DNA from: Protopterus annectens
Lineage: Eukaryota > Chordata > Ceratodontiformes > Protopteridae
Direction: 5' to 3'
DNA: 64,000 nt
NCBI RefSeq assembly: GCF_019279795.1
Contig: NC_056745.1
Coordinates: forward strand, 508,773,716-508,837,715
In this document: positions 21,005 through 33,023 of the stretch, one piece after another
Layout: each line of letters begins with the position of its first letter
Position numbering within the stretch: the stretch's first letter is position 1
The notes under the pieces: generated by a model
The model's database searches: none
Told to the model about the DNA's origin: nothing
What the model saw: only the letters and a program-made list of their open reading frames with translations
Translations under genes and position numbers: made by a program

Positions 21005-22473
21005 TTGGATGACAGAGGCGAGAGAAAAGGATTTGGTTATTAGTAGTTTAAAAGATAATCAGCAGATATTAAAAGAGCAATTGAGGGAATTACAACAAAC
21101 TGCGAGTAATTCAGATGTAGTAAATGGTAAATGCTTGAAGGACCCACCCTTTAAGGGGCTTTATCCTGTGAAGGAATTAGCTAAATTACAGATAACTGAA
21201 TCATCGGAAGACGATAATGCTTGGCTCCCCCCACCACCAACTGCACCCCCGCAGTATCAGACCCCCCTCGCTCAACAAGGAGCGGAAGCACAGCAGCCAG
21301 ACTCCACCACTAATGATTCCACCCCTAGAGAAAGAGAACAAGCTGCGGACAGTCACTCTAGTGAATCTGATCCAGACACAAGCGATAGTAAAAAGGGAAC
21401 AAAAACTTGTAGTAAGACTCATAAAGAAGCAAAAGCTGTAATGTATTTTAAAGCTAAACCCTATTATAAAGGTAAAGGGAAGAGACATTTGCACCGATGA
21501 AGGCATTTTGGCCAATTCCCCGCTATAATTAACAGTGGGGAATGGGTATTTTGGACCAGATAAATTTAATCCAGATTCAGAATTGGAGTCGTCAGACGAC
21601 AGATTGTTACCTTTGAGGGAGGTACCTAACCCAGCCCATGCTAGAAGTGCACATGAACCGCAGACTGTTGTAGTACATAGGGTGTGGTCGGCGGTTGATT
21701 TTCAAGCCATTACCAAATTGTTACCGCCTATTCGTACTAATCCAGCTAAGTTCCAGTGTGTGCTGGTGGGACATATTTGTTTACAAAATCCTATGATAGA
21801 AGTTCAGGCAGTTCTTCAGTACGCCATACCGGCTGATCTGATGAAATGGATTTGGGACCATGCTAATCTTCCTACTCCAATTCCAAAACACGATGCACAT
21901 GGAAATAGTGGGTTTGAAGCGGTCAGACAGCGTATAGTAGATGCTATCACATTAAGAGTGCCACCCACACCCAACTGGTCCAAAATCAAGCCAATTCTTC
22001 AAAAAGAAGACGAACCTGTGGACAAGTATTTAAATCATCTCACTGAAGCCTTTGAGGCTTATTCTGGTTACCCAGAACCCACTGAGGGGCCAGCACAGAG
22101 CAGGTTGTCGGCTGCCTTTGTAGATGGGTTACGCCCACAAGTACGGGATAAGCTAAAGGAAGTATGTTTAAACTGGCCTAGTCTTGGATTGCATGAATTA
22201 GTTACACAAGTGCAATACCTCTCCGACCACTTAGCACAGGAGAAAAAGGATTTACAGGAGAAATCGGTTAAAGCACAGATTCAGATGTGCACTGCCTTCG
22301 GGCAGCATGGATGGGGAGGATGGGGAAGAGGGAGAGGTGGACGCCAAGGGGCTGGAAACCAAAATAGACAAAACTGGCAGGAAAATCGATCAGCCAGACC
22401 CCAAAGCTATAATAATCAGACGGAGTGTTTTAATTGTGACCATGTAGGCCATTGGAGAAATGAATATCTGTAA
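21005..22473 (+). pseudogene. Retroviral gag, copy 2
   Basis: This better-preserved gag copy, in two frames (20961-21500 and 21535-22473), encodes the capsid and nucleocapsid of a class I retrovirus. A Gly/Arg-rich stretch precedes one zinc knuckle, CFNCDHVGHWRNEY, where Tyr (TAT, 22465-22467) replaces the final Cys. The frame ends at TAA (22471-22473) two codons later, where gamma-type viruses keep a gag stop read through into pol. The frame stays open for about 28 codons after this stop, which fits that layout. Confidence 0.85.
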
Positions 22474-23098
22474 CTGGTTGAGCAACCTGCCCCACCAACT
22501 GACATGTCACCTCAGTGGAATTTTAATTGGACTCCATCCAATTTGCAGTCATCACAATGAAGGTTCCCTGAATGAAGACAACAGCAGTTGTGCCCTTTCA
22601 TACCTGTGGATCAAGATGGACCACATGTTATTTGCCAAAAATACACCATACCCCTTTTTAATTGACACTGGAGCATCCAAATCTATGTTAACTGGTGAAG
22701 CAGCAATAAATGTCCCCCTCTCCAATGGCATAACTAGAGGCGTAGGTGTCTCTGGCATTCCCATTGAATATTCTGAAACCATCCCAGTAACTTTGGGACC
22801 TATACAAGACAATCATCCATTTTTAGTAGGACCCTCAGCACCTTTAAATTTATTGGGAAGAGATTTGCTCTGTAAGATGAGAGCAACCATCTTTTGCACT
22901 GCTGAAGGAGTATATTTACAAGTACCTTCAGATAAACAAGATAGCATTTTGGCTACTTTGGATGAAACTGTCACTCCGCAAACAATGTCTATGCAGTCTG
23001 ACCTTGATAAGAATAAGCATTTAAATTCATTACCCTCTCATCTATGGACCACTCATGATAATGATGTTGGGTTTCTAATTTCAGCTACTCCTGTATAA
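22474..23098 (+). pseudogene. Retroviral protease, copy 2
   Basis: The aspartic protease matures Gag and Pol. Asp-Thr-Gly-Ala lies at 22664-22675, followed by a flap-like GVGVSG and the LLGRDLL block. The protease frame is not the one that continues after gag, so a frameshift lies between about 22560 and 22640. A stop after SATPV separates it from the RT. Confidence 0.82.
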
Positions 23099-24028
23099 AT
23101 AACCTTAAAACCCGGAGCAAAGTTACCTTGGGTACCACAGTACCCTTTGACGGTAGAGGCCACATCTGGTATTGCCCCCGTCATTTCTGCCCTGGTACAA
23201 CAAGGAATTATAGTACCTACAGCAAGTCCATGTAATACTCCAATTCTACCGATAAAGAAACCTGGTAAACAAGCTTACAGATTTGTGCAAGACTTGCGAG
23301 AAATCAATAAAGCTGTCTTGCCTGTTTTTCCAGTCGTACCAAACCCAGCTACAATTTTAAGCTGTATCCCACCTACAGCATATGTTGTTTTATGGTTATA
23401 AACATTTCATCAGCTTTCTTCTCCATCCCAGTACATGCAGATAGTATTTGTTTGCATTCACTTATAAAGGCCAACAGTATACTTGGATCAGACTACCCCA
23501 AGGGTATGTAGAATCTCCAACCCTATTCTCCAGAGAGATGAACAGACACTGCAGGATTTACAATTACCACCACGTTCAGTATTGGTTCAATACGTAGATG
23601 ATATTCTTATAGCTTCACAAGATACCAAAGTCTTGTATAGAAGACTCACTTCCTAGTTTTAAGGTTTTTAGCCAAACGAGGTTTTAAGGTAAATAAATCT
23701 AAACTGCAGTTTGCTCAAGAAAAAGTACAATACCTGGGACACATCATTTCTATGGGTTCACGTCAAATACTTCCAAGTAGAATTACCTCCACTCAGACTG
23801 CCCCCCGCCCTATAACTCAGAGACAACTCAGGGGATTCCTCGGCCTAGCAGGTTATTGTAGACAGTGGGTGCCCAATTTTTCAGAAATTTCAGCCCCTCT
23901 GTTACAGCTTCTAAAGAAGGAGGTCACAGACCCTGTGCCTTGGTCCCCTGAACATGAAAGCGCCTTTCAGGCTATTAAAACAGCATTGATAAACTCCACC
24001 TGCCCTGGGGCTCCCAGATTATTCTAAA
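23099..24028 (+). pseudogene. Retroviral reverse transcriptase
   Basis: The finger domain reads QQGIIVPTASPCNTPILPIK and RFVQDLREINKAV, and VPNPATIL follows, as in gamma-like RT. The catalytic YVDD (TAC at 23591 to 23602) follows in another frame, then the connection region with RQLRGFLGLAGYCRQW. At least three frameshifts or stops interrupt the domain. Confidence 0.88.
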
Positions 24029-24940
24029 CCCTTTTTCTTCTGTTGTGAAAGAAATAAAACTGCCCTGGGTCTGCTGGCACAAGCACGCACAGGAGGCTAT
24101 CGACCTATAGCATATTACAGCACTCAATTAGACCCTGTTGCTTCTGGCTATCCATCCTGTTTACGAGCAGTGGCAGCCGCTGCTGTTTTGATTGATATGG
24201 CAGCATCATTGACATTAGGACATGACACTATACTAGCAGTACCTCATGTGGTACAAGCATTACTTTTAAAAACAAAAACTCAATATCTTTCTAATGCTCG
24301 CCTCACTAAATATAAGTTAAGTTTATTAAGTAATCCCGCTGTTCAAATTACAAGTTGCCCACCACTAAACCCAGCTTCATTAATTCCAACTAGTGACGAG
24401 GGCGAACCACATGGCTGTGTGCTTGTAGTTAACACTGTTCTTTCTCCTAGACTAGATTTGCAAGACGTTCCTTTGCTTAATCCTGATTTAGTTGTTTTTG
24501 TAGATGGATCCTGTTTACGAAATAATTTTGGCGAACTCCAGGCTGCATGGTCAGTCTGCTTGCCATCTGTGGTTTTACAAACTGGGCAATTACCACCTGA
24601 CACTTCCGCGCAAGCTGCAGAATTAGTGGCACTTTCGCATGCATGTAAAATGGCCAAAGACAGATCTGTTACTATTTATATTGATTCATGTTATGCCCAT
24701 GGTGTTGTTCATGATTTTGGTACCTTATGGAAGGAAAGGAGGTTTTTGACATCCTCTGGGGCACCAATTAAAAATGACCTGTATATTGATCACCTATTAC
24801 AGGATTTATTATTACCTTCCAAACTTGCTGTTGTCAAGTGTGCAGCTCACCAGTCTAACGACTCCTTTGTAGCAAAGGGAAATAATTTGGCTGACTGGGC
24901 TGCCAAGCAGGCTGCTCTTTCACATACTGTTCAGGGACAA
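24029..24940 (+). pseudogene. Retroviral RNase H
   Basis: The long open frame 24170-25384 starts with the RT-RNase H connection (SNARLTKYKLSLL) and then the RNase H with VFVDGSC (first Asp), AAELVAL (Glu), IYIDSCYAHGVVH (Asp) and NNLADWAAK (last Asp). All four acidic residues can be seen. Confidence 0.85.
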
Positions 24941-26228
24941 TTTCTGCAGCCTATTTTACAATCGGTTACTTTTGACACTATTGTTTTGAAAGCTTTACAA
25001 AGTGAGGCATTGGAATCGGAAAGAAAAACATGGCTGGCCCACAGTTGTTTCCAATGCTCTGATTCAATTTGGCAGCATCCGGATGGCAGATTAATTTGCC
25101 CTATATCTATGTTAAAGTGTCTCAAAAAAGCACATCATTTGCCAGCTCATGTAGAGGTACAAGCATTAATCAAACAAATCCAGGATTGGTTTGCCCCAGG
25201 ACTTTCTTCTTCTGTGCAACATTTTTTGAGCACGTGCTCCATTTGTTTACAGCATAACATTTCAAAGGGCACTCTGGCTCCCGCTCAACCAGTGCCAAAA
25301 CTAATGGGACCATTTTGTGCTTTACTGTGGGACTTTATTGAACTCCCACCTTGTGCAAGGTTTAAATGTTTTGACTATTGTTGATATTTTTTCGGGGTGG
25401 TTGGAAGCCTACCCCTGTGCTAAAAATTATGATATTTCAGTTGCAAAAAAAAATTGTGTTATGAATGAATATATCGTTTTGGTGTTCCTTGTCAAATATA
25501 CTCTGACCGTGGAACACATTTTACTGCTAAGTTAGTTGAATCATTGTGTACGATGCTAGGCATTACTTTGAAATTTCATTGTCCATATAGACCACAGGCG
25601 TCGGGTATTATTGAAAGCATGAATCAGACATTAAAAACTAGACTTGCTAAAGTCACTTCAGAAACAGGCTTAACTTGGGTGCAAGCCTTATCACTAGGTC
25701 TTACTCTCTATGTGGTCACAACCGCATCCTACTAAGGGTCTTTCTCCACATGAAATTCTCATGGGTCGCCCTTTGCGTATGCCCATGACATCTCCACCAC
25801 GTTTTTTTGAATATGATGCATTTGATAATGATATTCTTTTGTATGGCAAATCTCTTGTTTCTTTCCTACAGTTTCACCACAGACAAGTAGCAGCCACTCA
25901 ACATCTTCCTGATCCTTTTCTAGCATCCGCTCTACAACCAGGGGATTGGGTCTACATTAAGTTCTTCTCTAGAAAAACAGTGCTCCAGCCGCGCTGGAAG
26001 GGGCTCTTCCTGGTACTTCTGACAACATAATCTGCTGTGCTACTGCAAGGATCTACAACTTGGATCCACATTTCACATGTCAAAAAAGTTGTGCCATCTG
26101 AAGATCAACAACCTTTACCTTTTTCGACTCCAGATTCTCCTCCCATTGCTACTCGTACTCGAAGTCGAACTGTTCCAGCACCTGACAATGCCCAACATTT
26201 ACCCTTTTGGAAAACTCTAAGCTTCTGA
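24941..26228 (+). pseudogene. Retroviral integrase
   Basis: The HHCC zinc domain reads HHLPAHVEV ... CSICLQHN, followed by the catalytic core. The first Asp is in LLWDFIELP; the second, in SDRGTHFTAK (GAC, 25505-25507), follows a frameshift; the Glu, in PQASGIIESMNQ, is at 25613-25615. A C-terminal DNA-binding part (LQPGDWVYIK) follows. Frames change near 25384, 25535 and 25720, so the enzyme is dead although the motifs are recognisable. Confidence 0.87.
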
Positions 26229-26239
26229 CACTACACAAA

Positions 26240-27731
26240 CTCAACCACCATTTCCTCAAACATATTGGACAGTCATTTTTGGTGTACTGTTATTTTTGAT
26301 GTGGCCATTTTTATTTCCTGCTCCATCAACGCACCACACCAAGCGAGCTGTTTGGCACCCACCTTTCAACACCTATCAAGTCATAAAATATGTTTATGCT
26401 TCTACATTCAACGTCTCTAACTGTTGGATCTGCACTTCATTTCCCTCCGTACATGGGGGAAGTATCATTGATATATGGACTAGCTTACTCGACAACACTG
26501 CTACCATTACATCCAGTAAATCTATTGCATTACAACTTTCTCTCCGTCGCAATGGCACTGTGTTTCCGACAAAATTACTCAAGTCAACATCATTGGACTC
26601 AAAAGATGGGACAAAGTGTCTGCAACACGACAATCGAACACCAGTGCAATTATACAGAAGGAAAACGTATAGCCTCAGGCTGTCGAGTTTCATTTGATGC
26701 CATTCAGCCGATATTGAGAAATGCCTCATTACTTGGTTCTCGTAATATAGTATTTCTTGCCATATTCCATGGCATAACTATGGGTAGTGACCATTCTTCA
26801 AACGTTATCACCCTGGTGCAGGACTATTTTATATGCGGAAGAAAGGCCTATAAATGGCTACTGGAAAACTGGTCTGGTAGTTGTTTCTTAGGTTATTTAG
26901 TTCCAGCCATCTGACATACATCTGCTTTACCTCAAGGAAAAATTCGGAATGTTCGAGAGGTTAAAAAGCCTGCCAATCTGTTAGGCCAAATTGATGCATC
27001 ATGGATTTATCATCATGACTTAGCTCAAGCTGGCATCAAAGGATTATCTCATATGGACTTCGGTGATTATGTCATATCGTGGGCTGGTATAATTCCAGCA
27101 TATGGAGCAGCAAAATCAATCTGGGAACTGAAAAAACTGTCTAAATTGCTTGAAGTGTTAAGCAATGCCACATTTTTTGCTTTAGAACTAGTAACTGATG
27201 AACTGACTGCTATGAGAGCTGTAGTCCTCCAAAACCGTATGGCTCTCGATTTCACCCTAGTGGTGAAAGACGGAACTTGCCTTTTAATCCAGGAGGAGTG
27301 TTGTACGTTTATTCCTGACAATCAGCACAAAATTGAGTCATCTCGAACTCATTCAGAGAGTCTCCGAACTCTCTAAGGCCAAGGAGAAGGCCTGAGAACA
27401 GGTTGGAGGTTGTGGACTTTTGAAGTTAATGTTATTAATCGCAGTATTAGCTCTTATTGCTTTTCTTGTAGTGTTTTTAATCAAAGCATTGATTTTGAAA
27501 TTAATGTCTTTTAAGACTACTAAAAAGCTGCCAAAGTTTTACATGCCTGGAGTTATGAATATAGATGATGAAATAAAAATGTGCAACAGTGTTGAAGGAA
27601 CTAGCCACATGGTTATGTTAGACTTAGGGCAAATGCATGATAGACTAAATGATGATGCTTACACAGCATCAAATGGGGGATTGCAGAACATGAACGGCCA
27701 AAGTATGTGTTCAGGGAGATTGAGTATGTGA
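26240..27731 (+). pseudogene. Retroviral envelope
   Basis: The surface subunit is recognised by the CWIC motif (26422-26433) typical of gamma-like envelopes. The transmembrane subunit shows LQNRMALD, the CX6CC motif (27278-27304) and a hydrophobic anchor encoded at about 27420-27500. Frameshifts and stops occur near 26700, 26915 and 27376. No intact open frame remains. Confidence 0.85.
27671..27681 (+). promoter_or_regulatory. Polypurine tract
   Basis: AAATGGGGGAT lies directly before the 3' LTR start (TGCAG), the place of the plus-strand primer. It is interrupted by one T. Confidence 0.6.
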
Positions 27732-28133
27732 AAACCTGTATGCATTGAGATGAACTTTGTACTACGAACTCTGAGTAAACTGTGAATAGTGGAAAAGTAC
27801 TGAAAAAACAAGAGCTTGTTTGAAAGCAGAAAATGTGCCTTATATGGAAGTATATCCGATTTTCTTTCTCTGCCTAGAGATGTAGTAATGTGAACTGCTT
27901 TAAATCTACGGGTAAACCACTGATTGGTTAATTGTCTTTCATACTAATTTAATTGGTCTAGTTTATATTTTTGTACTGTCAGCAGTATCACCAGCATATA
28001 AGCTTATGCATTCCTTTGTTCGGGGAGTCTCCCTGGTACTTTCCATGAGGCCCCCACACGTGTGTAATAAATACCACTGAAAGAGAGGAAGAAGTGTCTT
28101 GTCTTCATTTAAGGTAAAATGTTAAATGCAACA
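27682..28133 (+). repeat. 3' LTR of the provirus
   Basis: 452 bp, begins TGCAGAACATG and ends GCAACA, followed by the duplicated AATG. By eye it differs from the 5' LTR at about 17 positions and by three indels of 1 to 4 bases. Confidence 0.9.
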
Positions 28134-28137
28134 AATG

Positions 28138-28370
28138 GTTAGTATTGTCACCTCACAAGAGGTTCTTCGGTTTGATTCTCGGCTGCAGCACCTTCTGTGT
28201 GGAGTCTGCATGTCCTCCTTGCAGTTGAGTGAGTTTTAAAGACATGCAGTAGGTGCGTGTGTGCCTTCTGTGAAGGTTGAGCAGTAGCAACTGAACACTG
28301 TACAAACCCCACTGCCAATCAATCTGTGGACTGGTGATCTGCTGTCCCGACCCCTAACTGGAGAAGCCTA
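28138..28370 (+). mobile_element. SINE 1, right piece
   Basis: The rest of the split SINE: a head continuing GTTAGTATTGTCACCTCAC, a B-box-like GGTTTGATTCTC, a middle part, and a tail with CGACCCCTAACTGG and GAGAAGCC. The element ends at the second copy of CTTCTACTGGCACA. The same family on the minus strand at 38447-38672 shares head and tail. Confidence 0.8.
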
Positions 28371-28384
28371 CTTCTACTGGCACA
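28371..28384. repeat. Target-site duplication of SINE 1, right copy
   Basis: CTTCTACTGGCACA, identical to 4388-4401, 24 kb away. Confidence 0.85.
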
Positions 28385-30256
28385 CCAACCTGGTGGGTCA
28401 GATGCATGATCCCCACCCTCCCAACTGCCCCCAGCTTTTGGTTCCTGTTTCTGTGCCCTGCCCACACCCCTCCAACTACAAGTCTTTTAAACTAATAAAC
28501 TGTTTGCTGCCTGCATGGAGTGTTATGGCACTCGTGTTTTAATTTAAAAACAATTTTTTTTTAAACTGTAGCAATCCACTTGCTATAAGATAGTAAACAT
28601 CTGCTACAGTTTATACCTTGCCTACACAGAGAGCTACAACACTCATGTTTTAGTTAAAAAAAATATTTTTAAACTACTTTCTGACTGCACACAGCACTAC
28701 ATTACTCAGGTTTTTGGAGGAAAAAAAAAACTTTAGCAAGCAGTTGCTACAGTTTAGACCACACAAGTGCACTACAGTGCTCAAGTTTGACAGAAAATAC
28801 AATACTGGGTTTTATAAACCAGTATTGCATTAACGTGAGATCAGGATCAGCTGACTGCACCCCAACACTTTGCGTCCAGGGCAGTTGCCCCACCCTAGCT
28901 ACACAACTGATAACAACTTTGCTTAGCCTTTAGGATGGTACTCAGGTTTTAGCAAGCACTGATAGTTGATTTTTTTCCTAAATGCCATATTTCCATTATT
29001 TAGATCCATTTGTACATTAGCTTTTGTATATCTGTTGTAAGCTATGGTGCAAGTTTTTTTGATTTAATTCTGTTGTGGTGCAAGGTAGCTGTGGGTAGAG
29101 GAAAGTTTTGTTGATGAAAGTTAGTGCATCATCTAAAGGCAGTGTATTTTAGATGTAGTTACTAGGATTTCAGGATTGCTAATGTTTGATATTTGTGTGG
29201 GGTGAACAGCAAGGTTCAAAGCTTGAGTAATGGCTACACCACCAGTTCTTTTAGGAGTATGTTTAAGGACAATGTTGTAGCCATGATACAGTACTTAATC
29301 TTTTGTGCCAAAGTATACACATATGCAGAGAAAGCCTTTTGCTTGGTAGAATCACGGAAATCTGAATCTGAAAGGAAAATATTAGCTCTCTACTGGATTT
29401 GAACCCAAGATCTCCAGCATTCCATGCCGGTGTGATTTAATAGAGGTTTCAATGAATGTGATTATGTCAGGAGTGTAGACAGAGATCAATCTCTGCAGGT
29501 TTGCTATTTTACTTTGCATGCTATGGACCATTTACATGATAACTTCAATCCAGCAGGGCTGCCCCAGAAAGGTGTATTAGAGTTGCTCAAGAGAGTATGA
29601 CAGATCCTGGGTTAGGGTAAATGTTCCCCACATTTTAGAAGTAATTTGTGCTGAAGTTTATACACTTGTTTAAGCATTTTGCAGTATGCTTTGGTTATAT
29701 TTGACTAGTCTAACTATAAATGTTTGTTTTATTGGCAGAAATTTTAAAATTAACCTGTTAAATCTCAGTATTTTGCAGTTTAATGCATTACTAGCTGTTT
29801 TTAGAATGAGTGCTTTTGTGGGAGTGCGAGGATAATAAGTGGTGGTTGGCGAGTAGAAATAGGAAAAGAAAAACAAGCAAGACTAGAAGTTGTATTACTT
29901 CATATAAGTAATGTTTGTTGGTCTGCATTTGCTTTTCCATTCTAATGGAGTGGGATGCTGCCTGTTTAGTTTAATGCCGAGGGTGACAGTAGTGACAAAT
30001 GAGTGCAATGCAAGTCTAATAGTTTTTAAATTCTAGTGCAATAAACTGTTACTGATTATAAAGGTGTTTTACTGTTGTGCACATAAGGTGACAAGAGGAC
30101 TTACTGTGAATTGAACAGAAGGAAATATTGATAGTATGCACTGTGAGGGAACCAAAAGTGTCAAAAAATGTGCTGTAATTTTACCGAGGCACAAGAAAAG
30201 GAGAGGGCTTGATTACTGTAGGTCAAGTAGTGGGTAGCACTACAGTGTATAAAAAC
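28385..30256. other. Spacer without a gene
   Basis: No gene is seen. It holds a degenerate tandem repeat (28500-28795). On the minus strand at about 29395-29445 lies GGCATGGAATGCTGG followed by a B-box-like GGTTCAAATCC, probably an old tRNA-derived SINE remnant. Confidence 0.5.
28500..28795 (+). repeat. Degenerate tandem repeat, about four units
   Basis: Three to four units of about 70-110 bases share a GC-poor pattern: a segment like CACTACATTACTCAGGTTTT, an A- or T-run, then TTTAAACT or GCTACAGTTTA. Homology is loose and unit borders are approximate. Confidence 0.5.
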
Positions 30257-30482
30257 ATGAGAGCCACACTCTCCAGGGATCTAAACCTTGTCATCACAAT
30301 AAACGAAACATGCTGGAAGGATAGGTTCCTGACCCAGACACTCCCCAGACTCTGGAATAGACTGCCCATACACGTCAAGCAGCGCCTTTTTGGCCCTCCT
30401 CAAAAGGAAACTTGACGATTGGATGGGAGTAAGGAAATTCACCCCGGGGATCATGTCAGTCGCCCTGCTAGACAGGGGCACT
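30257..30482 (+). mobile_element. LINE 3' end fragment
   Basis: The plus strand encodes the C-terminus of the same LINE family as 14950-15170, with RDLNLVITIN and LPRLWNRLPIHVKQ. It then has CCCGGGGATCATGTCAG and GCTAGACAGGGGCA before ending abruptly. Confidence 0.75.
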
Positions 30483-30704
30483 TCATAAAGACAGAGAGAG
30501 ATTATTACAGACTGGTAGAAAAGAGGTATATACTGGAGGATGAATAAAGAAACAACACTGATGGTAAGGGGAAGGGTAGTGGAAAAAAGCAGCAGTGTGT
30601 GCAGTGAGAAAAGGTGGAGTGGAAGAGCAGACTTGTTTATTCAGGAATCATGTCAGGGCCACAATGCAGTGATTTATCAGGCTGTTACGAAACGGATAAA
30701 GAAT
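30483..30704. other. Spacer before the outer DIRS element
   Basis: No gene or repeat recognised. Confidence 0.4.
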
Positions 30705-31043
30705 AGTTGTGCAAAATCTTACCATAACCATAGATGTCCCTCTCTTGTTGCAGTATTATAAACCCCTGGGTTATCCTCTCTTACTACCCTGAACATCTGG
30801 ACAGTATACAAAAGCTTCTAGTCACTGCAAGGTAAGTAGGATGTCTGACGTTGGCTATAAGAACATGGGCCATAAAATGATGTCTGCACGTACCATACCT
30901 CAGAAATGAGTGCCCCAGTCAGACCCTAGTCCCAGGATAACTATATTACTTCAGTGCCATGCAAGAAGAGACAGTTCAGTAAAGATAGGGATAAGGAAGG
31001 AGGGGGGGAAGGAGTACTGCAACATGGAAGAGGAGGAAAAAAG
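30705..31043 (-). repeat. Outer DIRS: 3' terminal region
   Basis: The end AGTTGTGCAAAATCTTACC ... TGTTGCAGTATTATAAACC matches, inverted, the complementary region at 37293-37370 (AGTTGTGTAAAATCTTACC on the minus strand). A GTTGCAGTA copy at 31015-31035 on the minus strand is the other half of that region, cut by B. Confidence 0.7.
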
Positions 31044-31333
31044 AAGTTATGTCTTACCATAACGTTCCATCTGAGTTATCTTCTTCCAGTCATCACTGAT
31101 GGGTTCGGTTCCGAGCCCTTGGAACCGAGTTGGCCTTATACCAAGCTTGCATGCACCAAAAAACTCTCAAGCTAAGATGCTACCCACAATGCCCTTTGCT
31201 CAGTTACCTCAGATAGAGTTTGCATGCAACATACAGAGAAATAAGCCAGAGGCCATCTCTGCACAGAAACCCTAATACACCACGAAGACCCAGAAGATCC
31301 GCCAGGAACCTTAGGAGGGGGTTGGTGGGAGGG

Positions 31334-31440
31334 TGTGATGACTGGAAGAAGATCAATAACTCAGATGGAACGTTACGTTAAGACATAACTTCTTTATCTG
31401 AAGTTGTTAATCTTCTTCCTATTCATCACTGATGGGACCG
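31334..31440 (-). repeat. Internal complementary region of DIRS B
   Basis: GTGATGACTGGAAGAAGAT ... GACATAACTT mirrors the left end at 31044-31100. TATCTGAAGTTGTTAATCTTC ... CACTGATGGG mirrors the right end at 37245-37292. The halves meet near 31391. Confidence 0.85.
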
Positions 31441-31473
31441 AGTCTCCAGCTATTTGGAGAACCTGGGTGGCCC

Positions 31474-33023
31474 TTATGGAAGAACATTCTTGAGAACCAC
31501 TGAGCCAAAGGCTGCTCTTCCCCTGGAGATCAGATCCAATTTGTAATGTTTGATAAAGGTGTGGGGCTTAGCCCAAATGGCAGCGGCACAAATGTCATCC
31601 ATGGAGGTCCTAGAGTGGAGGGCAACAGATACTGCAATAGCCCAAGTTGAGTGAGCTTTGATTTGGCCCAGTTTAGATCCATCCATATGTGAAGGCGATG
31701 CAATCTCTGAGCCATTTAGATAAAGTAACTTTTGATACTGCACCTCCCACTCTAGGGCCTGCAAAGGAAATGTAAAGCTGGTCTGACTTGCGGAATGATT
31801 TAGTTTTGTCCAGATAAAAGCATAATTGTCTATGAACATCCAGGGAATGTAGGCAGTATTCTCCCTTGTTTGAGTAATTTGGGAAAAACACAGGGAGCTC
31901 AATGGACTGGTTAATGGAAAAGTTCGAAACCACTTTGGGGAGGAAGGATGGGTTAGTTCGAAGTGATACTCTGTCTTTATGAAAGGTCAGATAAGGGTTC
32001 CTGATACATAATGCTTGTAATTCAAAAATTCGTCTTGCTGAAGTTATAGCCACCAGGAATAAAGATTTCCAAGATAAGAATTTTAGATCACAGGTGCCAG
32101 CCAGCTCAAACGGGGGCAGAGAGAGCCTGCAGAACCCAGGACAAATTCCATGCCTCCACCGGCTGTCTGATGGGAGGCCTGCTGTGAAAAATATCTTTGA
32201 GGAAGTTCTTGCAAAGACAAGAGGAGATAAGTGGTACTACTTCAGACCTGTTATGGTAGTTGGAAATAGCTGCTAGATGGACTTGAATGGTGGAAGCCGA
32301 GGCACCTTTGTCGAACAACTCAGCCAAATAATGAATAGTGGCTACAGGGGCTGAGAACGGGTCTAACTCCCAATTACGTGACCAAATAAAGAACCTTTTC
32401 CATTTATCCTTGTAATGCTTTCTGGTGGATTGTTTATGAGAAGCCAAAATAATATCCCGGACAGGTGAAGAAAGGGTTTCTTGCCTGGCAACTAACGGAA
32501 GTGGAAAAATCAAGCTGTCAGCTTGAGGGTGGATGGATTCAGAGGAGTCTGCCCTTGTGGGTGAGAAATTAGGTCCTAATAAGTGTCTAGGATCCAAGGA
32601 GGTCGTAACAGATGAGGTTGGAGGAAGGGAAACCACACAAGGCCAAAATGGAGCAATGAGGATCACTTTGTTTCTCAACTGAATCACCTTCCGCAGAAAG
32701 AGGGGGATCAGAGGAATCGTAAGGTAAGCATAAAGGAGACCCGTGGGCCAATCGTGGATGAGAGAGTCTCTCGGTGACTCCCCAAGAGGGGGAAAGAGGG
32801 CAAAGTAGCTGCTGCATTTTGCATTTGAAGGGGAGACAAAAAGGTCGCAGCATGGCTGACCCCAGCAACTGAAAATTTCCGTCGCCACACTCAGGTTGAG
32901 AGACCACTCGTGCGGATGAAGTATGCATCTGCTCAGTCTGTCCGCAATCGCGTTGGAGCTCCCCGGGACGTGCGTTGCAATCAGGAAGCTGTTGGAAGCT
33001 GCCGCCCACTGCCAGAGTCTCAT
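31474..33023 (-). pseudogene. DIRS B tyrosine recombinase
   Basis: The recombinase shows RKHYKDKWKRFFIW in the core-binding part, ITSARRIFELQAL with the first catalytic Arg, and IWAKPHTFIKHYKLD with the terminal Trp and the candidate Tyr. In the HxxR block the sequence reads HSTW where A has HSTR, which fits a CGG to TGG change of a catalytic Arg. It is split over two frames near 32050. Upstream, WGQPCCDLFVSPSN corresponds to the conserved block between RNase H and recombinase. Confidence 0.85.

Larger units (their letters stand above)
4426..28133 (+). mobile_element. Endogenous retrovirus, class I, heavily interrupted
   Basis: A provirus on the plus strand is bounded by LTRs at 4426-4869 and 27682-28133 and flanked by the 4-bp duplication AATG (4422-4425 and 28134-28137). 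It contains gag with one zinc knuckle, a DTGA protease, a YVDD reverse transcriptase, RNase H, an HHCC/DDE integrase and an envelope with CWIC and CX6CC motifs, which together place it in the gamma-like class I group. The span of 23.7 kb is far above the usual 8-10 kb because other repeats fill the region between leader and gag and because gag-pro is duplicated. All genes are broken. By eye the LTRs differ at about 17 positions plus three short indels. Confidence 0.88.

Noticed and set aside
4401-28142. AATGGTTAG at 4401 and 28134 as a 9-bp retroviral duplication
   Set aside because: The left copy is not next to the LTR. The adjacent AATG at 4422-4425 and 28134-28137 fits a 4-bp duplication, and AATGGTTAG is part of the SINE head.
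28385-30256. A host exon in the spacer
   Set aside because: No frame longer than about 70 codons, no convincing splice sites around a conserved-looking segment.
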